Position numbers and translations under genes: made by a program. A model generated the notes under the pieces. It saw nothing but the letters and a program-made list of their open reading frames with translations. It made no database searches and was not told the DNA's origin. DNA of 23,391 nt from an uncultured Roseiflexaceae bacterium (GTDB taxonomy: Bacteria; Chloroflexota; Chloroflexia; Chloroflexales; Roseiflexaceae), in NCBI GenBank assembly GCA_937974195.1, contig CALJIC010000045.1:1-23391 (forward strand), read 5' to 3'. Below, piece after piece: positions 1 through 7,199 of this stretch (position 1 is the stretch's first letter; each line of letters begins with the position of its first letter).

Positions 1-493
1 GTCCTTCGGCCCTGCGCAGTGGCTCGAGGCAGCGCGCGATCTGCTCCAGGTGGTCGACGTCGTGCAGCCCGACGTTGATCGCCATGTCGAGCACCGTCCC
101 GGGGCCCTGCTCTGGGTGTATGCCCTGGCGGCGCCACTGGTCGTCGGACAGGCCCTCGAGCCGCGCGATCAGCTCCGCCCGCCGCGAGCCGAGGTCGGCC
201 AGCACCGCGCGCAGGTCCTGCTGCGCGTAGGCACCCCGCCGCGCCAGCTCATCGTTCGGGACGACCGTGAAGGTCGGGCGCTCCTGGGTGAGCGCGGCCT
301 CGATGCGCTCGCGGTAGATGATCTCGTAGTCGCGCAGGTGGCAGACGACGAACAGGACGCTCCACCCGTCCGCGCCGTCGCGCAGCGTCTCCGTCTGCTC
401 CTGGCTCACGCCGCGCAGGATGTCGACGAGCAGGGCGTTGGTCTTGCGGATCGTGCGCAGCGCCTTGGCCGGGCTCAGCAGCTGGTGGATCAT
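1..493 (-). CDS. DinB-superfamily protein (3' end cut by window)
   Basis: A minus-strand frame opens at an ATG at 493 and stays open to the left edge, giving 164 visible codons. The translation begins MIHQLLSPAKALRTIRKTNA and carries His52 in an F-V-V-C-H-L-R-D-Y-E context, then a C-terminal L-H-D-V-D-H segment with His144 and His148. This three-histidine pattern in a four-helix bundle is the metal site of the DinB/YfiT-like superfamily, whose members include damage-inducible proteins and thiol-dependent transferases. A good Shine-Dalgarno (GAAGGAG) lies just before the start. The next minus-strand gene upstream (VOC protein) ends 62 bases away, so the two may be cotranscribed. The protein looks nearly complete, but its stop lies outside the window. 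Substrate is not predictable. Family assignment is from motif and fold pattern only. Confidence 0.8.
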   Translation of the reverse strand, partial: MIHQLLSPAKALRTIRKTNALLVDILRGVSQEQTETLRDGADGWSVLFVVCHLRDYEIIYRERIEAALTQERPTFTVVPNDELARRGAYAQQDLRAVLADLGSRRAELIARLEGLSDDQWRRQGIHPEQGPGTVLDMAINVGLHDVDHLEQIARCLEPLRRAEG

Positions 494-555
494 ACGCGCT
501 CCTTCGCTCTGTGACGGCGCGGGGGCCTCACGGGCGGCCTGGGAATCAGGTGGAA

Positions 556-930
556 CTAGGAACGATCGCCCGCGACGTGGGGCCCTATCCAGCGGTAGAA
601 GTCGACGACGATCTGCTCGGGGCCGGCGATCATGGCCGACTCGGTCCCCCAGTCCGTGGGCGCGCGCTCCCGAAGCACGGTTGCGCCGGCCTGCCGGGCG
701 TGCTCCAGCGCCTGCTCGACATCGTCCACCTCGACATGCAAGATTACACCGGCGGCCGGCTGGACTGGCACGAGGGCATCCGGGCTGAGCATCAGGGTCA
801 TGGACTTCCCATCGAGCTCGGCGTAGCGCGGCTCGTTCACCCGCAGGGTCAGCCCGACGACATCGCGGAAGAATGCCGCGGCGGCAGGCACATCGCGCAC
901 GATCAAGTCCAGCTGGTTGACGTTACGCAT
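556..930 (-). CDS. VOC-family (glyoxalase/bleomycin-resistance fold) protein
   Basis: This 124-residue protein begins MRNVNQLDLIVRDVPAAAAF, the usual opening of the vicinal oxygen chelate superfamily: a first beta strand with a metal-ligand-like position, followed by a helix reading AAFFRDVVGLTL. The second beta-alpha-beta-beta-beta half appears as ILHVEVDDVEQALEHARQAGA and ends with the typical IVVDFYRW strand. The length is normal for a single-module VOC protein, which works as a dimer. The ATG at 930 has an AGGA motif about seven bases upstream. The lipoprotein gene at 1120 diverges from it, with 189 bases between. The family covers glyoxalases, dioxygenases and antibiotic-binding proteins, and the ligand cannot be read from sequence. 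Residue 8 is Asp rather than the His usual in glyoxalase I, so a true glyoxalase role is doubtful. Confidence 0.85.
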   Translation of the reverse strand: MRNVNQLDLIVRDVPAAAAFFRDVVGLTLRVNEPRYAELDGKSMTLMLSPDALVPVQPAAGVILHVEVDDVEQALEHARQAGATVLRERAPTDWGTESAMIAGPEQIVVDFYRWIGPHVAGDRS

Positions 931-1119
931 GGCTTTTCCTGCAACTCGGCGGGAGGAAGGCTTCGTTGGTCACACCCACATGGTAGCGTACAGGGGCACA
1001 TTCGCCAAACAGGGCCGCGGGCGCCCAAAGATCCGCCGAAGGGTGGAGCGCGCCGCGTGGCCAGCCGCCTCCGCCGTTCGTTCTACATAATGTGTTATTG
1101 GAAAAGGTTTGGAGCTTCT

Positions 1120-2520
1120 ATGCCTTCTGGAGAACCTCGCCCGCGCCTCGCGCTCGCCGCGCTGCTGCTCGGGGCCGTGCTCGCCGGCTGCTCGCTTGTG
1201 GGCGGCCCGGCCCAACCGGCGCCCGAACCGACCGCCGGCCCGGTCGTCTCTCAGCCGGCCACCGCCGCGCCCGAAGCGACCGCCGCGCCCATCCCGACCG
1301 AGCCGCCGGCCCAGCCGACCCTGGAGCCGTCGCCGGCCCAGCCGACCCCCGCGCCCCTGCCGACGGCCCCGGTCGCCACGAAGGGCCCGCTCGACCCCGC
1401 GCCATCTCCGCCGCCCGGCGTCGAGCGCATCGCATTCGCGCCCGGCGCGATCTCCGGTGTCGTCGAGGGCGCGCTGGTGCGCGGCGAGGAGCGGCGCTAC
1501 CTGCTCTGGGCCCAGGCCGGCCAGCTCATGGACGTGCGCGTGACCTCGCTGGAGAACAATGCGGTCTTCCAGCTCTACGCGCCCGACGGCAGCGCGCTCC
1601 CCGGCGCCGAGCCCGGGAGCGATGCCCGGGCCTGGAGCGGCACGCTGCCGGCCGATGGCGACCAGCTGATCGTCGTCGGCTCAACGCGCGGCAACGCCAC
1701 CTACCGCCTCGAGGTGACGGTCACCACGCCCGCGCAGCCCGGCGGCGACACCTCCATCCGCTCGGCGAACTGGGACGTCGTGCTGGCGAACGACCCGGCG
1801 CTGCGCGTCGAGTACCGCGGCAGCGACCGCTACGTGACGGTCGACGACCCCGCCGCGCCGATCTCGGGCATCCCGCAGCTCGATCAGATCGTCTACGTCG
1901 ACATGGACGGCGACGGCGTGGAGGAGGCGGCGATGCCGCTCTTCTCCGGCGGCACCGCCGGCAACATCGGCGCCCTGATCTTCCGCATGGGCGCGCGCTC
2001 GCCGGTCCTCGCGGACAAGGTGGGCGGCTACAAGCTGGCGGTCGGCGTCGAGCAGGGGCGGCTGGTGGTCAGCAACGCCCTCTACGCCGGCTGGGAGCCC
2101 AACTGCTGCCCGAGCGGCCGCTCGTACGATACCTACGTGCTGCAGGGCGGCCGGCTGCAGCTCCTGGCTCACCGCGACGAGGGGATCGCGGAGGCGCAGC
2201 CGCTGACCGTCGAGCGCTTCTACGAGCTGATCCGGCGCAAGGAGCTCGCCGCCGCGTACGGGCTGCTCTCGGCCGCGCAGCAGGCCGCCAACCCGTACGA
2301 TGCCTGGGCGGCCGGCTTCGCCAACACGATCGATGTCCAGGCGACAGTCTCGGTCGACCCCTCGGCCCCGAACACCGTCAGCGTCGCGCTGACCGCGACC
2401 GACGCGACGCCGGAGGGCGGGCAGGTCACGCGGCGCTTCGCCGGCACGTGGCGCATGGTGTGGGATCCCGCGCGGCCGGGCTGGGCGCTCGACGCGGCCA
2501 ATATCACGCCGGTGCCGTAG
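1120..2520 (+). CDS. secreted lipoprotein with Pro-rich linker, PPC-like and NTF2-like regions
   Basis: The 466-residue product starts at ATG 1120, with GGAG five bases upstream. The reading frame continues upstream to 511, but that part has no signal peptide or family resemblance. Residues 9-24 form a lipoprotein signal ending in the lipobox L-A-G-C (Cys24). Residues 28-100 are an extended Pro/Ala/Thr linker, suited to spanning the cell wall or surface. Residues 110-200 resemble a bacterial pre-peptidase C-terminal (PPC-like) beta domain (GEERRYLLWAQAGQLMDVRV, then LYAPDGSALPG). Residues 261-269 read D-M-D-G-D-G-V-E-E, an EF-hand-like calcium loop. Residues 362-460 look like an NTF2-like/lumazine-binding domain (VERFYELIRRKELAAAYGLL). 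The role is unknown; it is probably a surface or envelope protein. It is followed by a terminator-like hairpin, so it is likely a single-gene unit. Confidence 0.82.
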   Translation: MPSGEPRPRLALAALLLGAVLAGCSLVGGPAQPAPEPTAGPVVSQPATAAPEATAAPIPTEPPAQPTLEPSPAQPTPAPLPTAPVATKGPLDPAPSPPPGVERIAFAPGAISGVVEGALVRGEERRYLLWAQAGQLMDVRVTSLENNAVFQLYAPDGSALPGAEPGSDARAWSGTLPADGDQLIVVGSTRGNATYRLEVTVTTPAQPGGDTSIRSANWDVVLANDPALRVEYRGSDRYVTVDDPAAPISGIPQLDQIVYVDMDGDGVEEAAMPLFSGGTAGNIGALIFRMGARSPVLADKVGGYKLAVGVEQGRLVVSNALYAGWEPNCCPSGRSYDTYVLQGGRLQLLAHRDEGIAEAQPLTVERFYELIRRKELAAAYGLLSAAQQAANPYDAWAAGFANTIDVQATVSVDPSAPNTVSVALTATDATPEGGQVTRRFAGTWRMVWDPARPGWALDAANITPVP

Positions 2521-2552
2521 CGCTCCGCACCGGGGCGGCGCCGAGGACACGT

Positions 2553-2587
2553 GTGGCAGGCGGGCTACCCGTCTGCCACTGCTTTCT
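2553..2587 (+). terminator. intrinsic terminator-like hairpin after the lipoprotein gene
   Basis: A 12-bp stem (2553-2564 with 2568-2579, one G-U wobble) closes a three-base CTA loop. It is followed by TGCTTTCT, a short T-rich tail. It lies 32 bases past the lipoprotein stop and ahead of the promoter-like element of the GH3 gene. The stem is strong but the T tract is weak. Confidence 0.6.
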
Positions 2588-2640
2588 GCCCCGGCGCTCC
2601 CGCGCCGCTGCCGGCGCCGTACCGCGGCAGCGCTCCGTTC

Positions 2641-2649
2641 TGCTATCAT
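2641..2649 (+). promoter_or_regulatory. extended -10 promoter candidate for the GH3 gene
   Basis: TGCTATCAT matches the extended -10 form (TG, one base, TATNAT). It sits 39 bases before the GH3 start codon and just after the terminator-like hairpin. No convincing -35 hexamer is visible, as expected for an extended -10 promoter. This is inference from the consensus only. Confidence 0.45.
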
Positions 2650-2687
2650 AAGGTGCGTTCCCTCTGCGATGTGATAGCGAGGATTCG

Positions 2688-4832
2688 ATGAATGCGACAC
2701 CGCCGAACACTGGCACCGCCGCCTATCTCGATCCATCCCTTCCGCTCGCCGACCGCGTCAACGACCTGATCGGTCGGATGACCCTCGAGGAGAAGCTCAG
2801 CCAGCTGACCCACACCGCCGCGGCGATCCCGCGCCTCGGCATCCCGGCCTACAACTGGTGGAGCGAGGCGCTCCACGGCGTGGCGCGCAACGGCCGGGCG
2901 ACGATCTTCCCGCAGGCGATCGGCCTGGCCGCGACCTGGGACGTCGCCCTGGCTCAGCGCGTCGCCTCGGCGATCGCCGACGAGGGGCGCGCCAAGTACC
3001 ACGAGGCGCTCCGGCGCAACGGGCAGACCGGCTGGTACCAGGGGCTCACCTTCTGGACGCCGAACGTCAACATCTTCCGCGACCCGCGCTGGGGGCGCGG
3101 GCAGGAGACCTACGGCGAGGACCCGTTCCTCACCGGCGAGATCGGCGCCGCCTTCGTGCGCGGGCTGCAGGGCGATCACCCGCGCTACCTCAAGACGGCC
3201 GCCTGCGCCAAGCACTACGCCGTCCACAGCGGCCCGGAGAAGGATCGCCACACCTTCGACGCCCGCGTCTCGGCGCGCGACCTGCACGCGACGTACCTGC
3301 CGGCCTTCCGGAAGCTGGTGGTCGAGGCCAAGGTCGAGGCGGTGATGGGCGCCTACAACCGCACCAACGGCGAGCCGTGCTGCGCCAGCCCGACGCTGCT
3401 GGGCGAGATCCTGCGCGGGGCCTGGGGCTTCGAGGGGCACGTCGTCTCGGACTGCTGGGCGCTCAACGACCTCCACCTGCATCACAAGGTCACCGCCGAC
3501 GCCGTCGAGAGCGCGGCGCTGGCGCTCAAGATGGGCTGCGACCTGAGCTGCGGCGAGACCTACGAGTTCCTCGGCGAGGCGCTGCGCCGCGGGCTGGTGG
3601 AGGAGGCCGATATCGACCGGGCGCTCAGGCGCCTGCTCGTCACGCGCTTCAAGCTCGGCATGTTCGACCCGCCCGAGATGGTGCCGTTCGCCTCCACGCC
3701 GATGAGCGTCGTCGGCTGCGAGGAGCACCGGGCGCTGGCGCACGAGGCGGCGCTCAAGTCGCTGGTGCTGCTCAAGAACGACGGCATCCTGCCGATCGCG
3801 CCGGACGCCCGAACCGTCCTGGTGGTCGGCCCGAACGCCGCCAGCGCCGACATCCTGCTCGGCAACTACTTCGGCATGAGCGACAGCCTGTGCACGCTGC
3901 TGGAGGGGATCGCCGGCCGCGCGCCGGAGGGGATGCGCGTCGAGTATCTGCTCGGCAGCAACCTGACCCATCCGAACGCCAACCCGCTCAACTGGTCGGT
4001 CTTCAGCGCCTCGCACGCCGATGTGGTCGTGGCCTGCGTCGGGCTGGCGCCGCAGCTCGAGGGCGAGGAGGGCGAGGCGATCGGGTCGGCCGCCCACGGC
4101 GACCGCGAGGACATCGGCCTGCCCGCCGCCCAGGTGGACTACCTCAAGCGGCTGGCGGAGCGCGGCGTGAATCTGGTGCTGGTGGTGGCCGGCGGGAGCC
4201 CGGTGGCGCTCGGCGAGCTCGCCGAGCTGGCGCGCGCGATCCTGTTCATCTGGTACCCGGGGCAGGAGGGCGGCCGCGCGGTGGCGAGCGTGCTGTTCGG
4301 CGACGAGTCGCCCTCCGGCAAGCTGCCGATCACCTTCCCCAAGTCGGTCGAGCAGCTGCCGCCCTTCGAGGACTACGCGATGGACGGCCGCACCTACCGC
4401 TACGCCGACGCGGAGCCGCTCTACCCGTTCGGCTTTGGGCTGAGCTACACGACCTTCACCTACGATGCGATCGCGCTCGACCGCGAGCGGGTCTCCGCCG
4501 GCGAGCCGGTGCAGGTGCGGGTGAGCGTGACCAACTCCGGCGCGGTCGCCGCCGAGGAGGTCGTTCAGCTCTACATCAGCGATCTCGAGGCGAGCGTCCC
4601 CGTGCCGAAGCACGCCCTGATCGGCTTCCGGCGGGTGCGCCTCGCGCCGGGCGAGACGGCGCAGGTCGAGTTCAGCGTGACGCCGGAGATGATGGAGCTG
4701 GTGGACGACGACGGCGCGCGGCGGCTGGAGCCGGGAGTGTTCCGGCTCACCGCCGGCGGCTGCTCGCCCGGCGCTCGCGGCGAGGCCCTCGGCGCGCCGC
4801 GGCCGGTGAGCGCCACCTTCACGGTTGTGTAG
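2688..4832 (+). CDS. glycoside hydrolase family 3 beta-glucosidase/beta-xylosidase
   Basis: The 714-residue protein has the standard GH3 three-domain order: an N-terminal TIM-barrel-like domain (about 20-320), an alpha/beta sandwich (about 350-560), and a fibronectin III-like C-terminal domain (about 600-690, with VQVRVSVTNSGAVAAEEVVQ). The barrel shows GAYNRTNGEPCCAS and then GHVVSDCWAL, whose Asp255 is the expected catalytic nucleophile. K-H-Y-A-V-H and the GRGQETYGEDPFL substrate-binding segment are also present. The WWSEALHGVARNG opening and the SDCWAL motif resemble the plant and bacterial xylosidase/arabinofuranosidase-like subgroup more than cellobiases, so the substrate is likely a xylo-oligosaccharide or short beta-glucoside. 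No signal peptide is seen, so it should be cytoplasmic and act on imported oligosaccharides. GAGG lies five bases before ATG 2688. No sugar transporter is adjacent. Confidence 0.95.
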   Translation: MNATPPNTGTAAYLDPSLPLADRVNDLIGRMTLEEKLSQLTHTAAAIPRLGIPAYNWWSEALHGVARNGRATIFPQAIGLAATWDVALAQRVASAIADEGRAKYHEALRRNGQTGWYQGLTFWTPNVNIFRDPRWGRGQETYGEDPFLTGEIGAAFVRGLQGDHPRYLKTAACAKHYAVHSGPEKDRHTFDARVSARDLHATYLPAFRKLVVEAKVEAVMGAYNRTNGEPCCASPTLLGEILRGAWGFEGHVVSDCWALNDLHLHHKVTADAVESAALALKMGCDLSCGETYEFLGEALRRGLVEEADIDRALRRLLVTRFKLGMFDPPEMVPFASTPMSVVGCEEHRALAHEAALKSLVLLKNDGILPIAPDARTVLVVGPNAASADILLGNYFGMSDSLCTLLEGIAGRAPEGMRVEYLLGSNLTHPNANPLNWSVFSASHADVVVACVGLAPQLEGEEGEAIGSAAHGDREDIGLPAAQVDYLKRLAERGVNLVLVVAGGSPVALGELAELARAILFIWYPGQEGGRAVASVLFGDESPSGKLPITFPKSVEQLPPFEDYAMDGRTYRYADAEPLYPFGFGLSYTTFTYDAIALDRERVSAGEPVQVRVSVTNSGAVAAEEVVQLYISDLEASVPVPKHALIGFRRVRLAPGETAQVEFSVTPEMMELVDDDGARRLEPGVFRLTAGGCSPGARGEALGAPRPVSATFTVV

Positions 4833-4952
4833 CTCTATTGGCCTTCCGGCGCGGCTCGCGCCGCGCAGATGCCGCCGCCGCACCGCAGAGGCTGGCCTCA
4901 GCGCCACCTGCGCTGTGCGGCGGCGCGCCGGAGGGCAGAGGAGAACCGAGCG

Positions 4953-5387
4953 ATGGAGCCGACGCGCACGGTGCTGTTCCTGTGCACCGGCAACTACTAC
5001 CGCAGCCGCTTCGCCGAGCTGCTCTTCAACGCCCGCATCAGCCCCGAGGCCGGCTGGCGCGCCGAGTCGCGCGGCTTCGAGCCCAGCCCGCTCAACCCCG
5101 GCCCGATCTCGTCCGCCGTCCTCGAGCGGCTGACGGCGCTCGGCATCCCGCACCCGCCCACGCTGCGCATGCCGCTGCGGGTCACCGAGGAGGACCTCCG
5201 CAGCGCCGCGCTGATCATCGCGCTCGACGACCAGGAGCACCCGCCCTATATCGCCGAGCTGTTCCCCGAGTGGCGCGATAAGGTCATCTACTGGCAGGTG
5301 CGCGACCTCGGCTACATGTCGGTCGACCAGGCCCTCGGCGCGATCGAGCGGGCCGTCGACGCGCTGGTGCAGGAGTTGTCCTCGTAG
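4953..5387 (+). CDS. low-molecular-weight protein tyrosine phosphatase-like protein
   Basis: This 144-residue protein begins MEPTRTVLFLCTGNYYRSRF. The segment C-T-G-N-Y-Y-R is the CX5R phosphate-binding loop of the low-molecular-weight tyrosine phosphatase/arsenate reductase fold, placed right after the first beta strand as in that family. The general acid is usually Asp in a D-P motif near the C terminus. Here the matching region reads WQVRDLGYMSVDQALGAIER, so Asp is kept but the following Pro is not. The start at 4953 is preferred over the in-frame 4869 because AGAGGAG lies a suitable distance upstream and homology begins there. It may be a phosphatase of tyrosine or arginine phosphate, or a divergent relative; no ars genes are nearby to suggest arsenate reduction. 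It ends 41 bases before a convergent gene. Confidence 0.85.
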   Translation: MEPTRTVLFLCTGNYYRSRFAELLFNARISPEAGWRAESRGFEPSPLNPGPISSAVLERLTALGIPHPPTLRMPLRVTEEDLRSAALIIALDDQEHPPYIAELFPEWRDKVIYWQVRDLGYMSVDQALGAIERAVDALVQELSS

Positions 5388-5428
5388 CGCCAGCGGCCGA
5401 GCGCGCCGCCGCGGCGCAGGAGGCGGGG

Positions 5429-6946
5429 CTAGCGCTGGCGCAGCCAGAGCGACACCTCGGCCGGCTGCAGCGTCTCCTGCACCGTATCGACGAGGTCGGC
5501 CTGCACTGTGCCGAGGTCGGTCGCCACGCGCATGCGGCCGCCGAACGCCTGCAGCGTCTGCGCGGCGTCGTAGCGCTGCCGGTAGAAGCGCTTGTCGATC
5601 AGCAGCTGGATGCGCTGGCGCAGGGGGTTGAACAGCGCCGCGACGCCGAGCGTGGAGACGATCACCGCCGCGTCGGACAGCCGCAGGCGGAAGAGGCCAT
5701 CGAGCAGATGCTGGACGGCGGTCACGCTCGACACATAGACCGTGACCAGCGCCAGCGTGAGCAGGGAGTACACCAGCGCGCGGTTGATCAGAATGTCGAT
5801 GTCGAACAGCTGGTGGCGCAGGATCGCGACCGCGAGCGCCGCCGGGAACGGCAGCGCGATCAGCCCGAGCAGGTTCGTGTCGACGCGCGTGGGCTCGGAC
5901 AGCGCGGCCGGGAGCACCCAGAGCAGCAGCGCCCCGCCGCCGGAGAGCAGCGAGGCGGCCACCACCCAGCGCGCCCTGAGCCAGGCCTCCCGGTCGCGGC
6001 TCGCGCGCCAGTTCCACAGCATCGCGCCGATCCCGGCCAGGAGGTAGAGCGCCGCCAGGATGTCTTCGACCCAGACGCAGCGCCCGAGCCACTCGAGCAC
6101 GGTGGCCGACGTCGGCCAGAGCGCCGCCGCGCAGGCCGCGTACAGCGCGTACGGGGACACGTAGAGCGCCGGGATGAGCCAGGGGCGGCCGCGGAGCAGC
6201 GGGTGGCGCTGCGGGAAGATCAGCGCGAAGTGCAGCGCCGCCACCCAGTAGAGCATGTACGCGCCGAAGGTGCCGATCTTGTAGAGCGAGAACAGCCGGG
6301 CGTCGGCGAGATCCCAGACCTGGATGCCGAAGAACCACGGCACCGCGCCGAGCGCGCTCGCAGCCCACCGGAACAGAGCGCGCGCCGCCGGCCTGGCGGG
6401 CCGCCGGGCCAGGACGAACCCCGCGACGAGGAACGCCGTGAGCATGAAGAGCAGCGGCCCCCACGCCTCCTGCAGCAGCGCGCCCAGCGGGTAGGGGCCG
6501 GGCGGCGGCGATACGACGAGTGTCCTGCCGTCCCGTATAATGGTGTACGCCGGCCGGCCACGTGGCTCGCCCTGCGGCTCCTGCCACGTCAGCAGCGACA
6601 TCGGGAGCGAGGCGACGCTGCGCCCGTCGACCGCGATGATGCGATCGCCGTCCCGGAGGATGTGAGCGCGATCGCCGATCGGCTCGACCACCACGCCATC
6701 GGCGCGCCAGCCGCCGGCGCCGCCCTTCACGCGCGTGCCATCCGACGGGGAGGTCGCTCGCAGCCAGATGAACGCGGCGGCAAGCGCCACAAGCAGCAGC
6801 GCGGCGGCAAGCGCGCCCTTCTCGCGGAGCGCCGCATGCTCGCCGCGATTGTCGGAGGCTATCCTCAATGTCGTGTGCGTGACACGAGCTGCGCGGTCGT
6901 GCCGCCCGTCCTTCCTCCGGGGAGGCTCGGTGGCCTGTGGGCCCAC
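5429..6946 (-). CDS. PDZ-containing multi-TM sensor-like protein lacking a kinase domain
   Basis: The 505-residue frame has one N-terminal TM helix (about 45-63, KGALAAALLLVALAAAFIWL) and an extracytoplasmic PDZ-like domain (about 80-150) with the typical DGDRIIAVDGRSV strand. A block of about eight TM helices follows (155-415). The last part reads RHQLFDIDILINRALVYSLL, then NPLRQRIQLLIDKRFYRQRY. These two motifs normally link the membrane sensor of a class of histidine kinases to a GAF or kinase module. Here the protein stops after VSLWLRQR, with no HisKA or ATPase domain. It may sense a signal and act through a partner, or be a truncated derivative. The GTG at 6946 falls inside a hairpin (6926-6950) and has no clear ribosome site; a TTG at 6868 is an alternative that removes 26 hydrophilic residues. 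The start is therefore uncertain. Confidence 0.82.
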   Translation of the reverse strand: MGPQATEPPRRKDGRHDRAARVTHTTLRIASDNRGEHAALREKGALAAALLLVALAAAFIWLRATSPSDGTRVKGGAGGWRADGVVVEPIGDRAHILRDGDRIIAVDGRSVASLPMSLLTWQEPQGEPRGRPAYTIIRDGRTLVVSPPPGPYPLGALLQEAWGPLLFMLTAFLVAGFVLARRPARPAARALFRWAASALGAVPWFFGIQVWDLADARLFSLYKIGTFGAYMLYWVAALHFALIFPQRHPLLRGRPWLIPALYVSPYALYAACAAALWPTSATVLEWLGRCVWVEDILAALYLLAGIGAMLWNWRASRDREAWLRARWVVAASLLSGGGALLLWVLPAALSEPTRVDTNLLGLIALPFPAALAVAILRHQLFDIDILINRALVYSLLTLALVTVYVSSVTAVQHLLDGLFRLRLSDAAVIVSTLGVAALFNPLRQRIQLLIDKRFYRQRYDAAQTLQAFGGRMRVATDLGTVQADLVDTVQETLQPAEVSLWLRQR

Positions 6947-6961
6947 CGAGATCTTTACTTC

Positions 6962-7013
6962 TCGCCGCAGAGCGGCGGAAAGGGAGAGCTATCGGGGAGC
7001 AGCGAAGCCGCCC
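6962..7013 (-). repeat. intergenic palindromic repeat, copy A
   Basis: Read on the minus strand, this stretch gives GGGGCGGCTTCGCT, a short spacer, CTCTCCCTT, and then a GCCGC hairpin (arms 6962-6967 and 6971-6976, loop AGA). The same order recurs at 13713-13759 on the plus strand, with a second related unit at 13779-13831. It lies between two divergent genes and overlaps no convincing coding sequence. Confidence 0.5.
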
Positions 7014-7036
7014 CGCACCCCCCCACCGCGTATGTC

Positions 7037-7051
7037 GTGTACGTAATACAC
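7037..7051. promoter_or_regulatory. short inverted repeat, possible operator upstream of the permease gene
   Basis: GTGTA and TACAC arms flank CGTAA. The site is AT-richer than its surroundings, about 150 bases before the SLC13 permease start and about 90 bases before the sensor gene start on the other strand. It could be an operator or part of a promoter. No bound factor can be named. Confidence 0.3.
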
Positions 7052-7199
7052 CGCGCGCGCGGCTTCCCCAACAGTCTCGAGGCTGAGCCGGCCGGGCTGT
7101 TGCCGAAGACGCGCCCGGCGAGACGCGTTCGCTGGCCAGTGGCATGCGGCTTGCCTCCGTGAGAGCGCGAGCGAGTCGCCTTCGGAGTCAGGGGGCGCC

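Noticed and set aside
4847..4863. Terminator after the GH3 gene (CGGCGCG-GCT-CGCGCCG)
   Set aside because: The stem is only seven pairs with no T tract, and it precedes a closely spaced gene on the same strand. Similar GC stems occur by chance here.
4953..5387. Arsenate reductase (arsC) identity for the phosphatase-like gene
   Set aside because: The CX5R loop fits, but the paired resolving cysteines of thioredoxin-linked ArsC are absent and no ars genes are near.
5387..5441. Nine-bp inverted repeat spanning the convergent ends of the phosphatase and sensor genes
   Set aside because: The arms lie in or at the coding ends, the loop is 37 bases, and there is no T tract. It is too weak to call a terminator.
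2646..7145. A 1499-codon open frame on the minus strand
   Set aside because: It runs antisense through the GH3, phosphatase and sensor genes. The translation is Arg/Ala/His-rich with no domain, the usual shadow of high-GC coding DNA.
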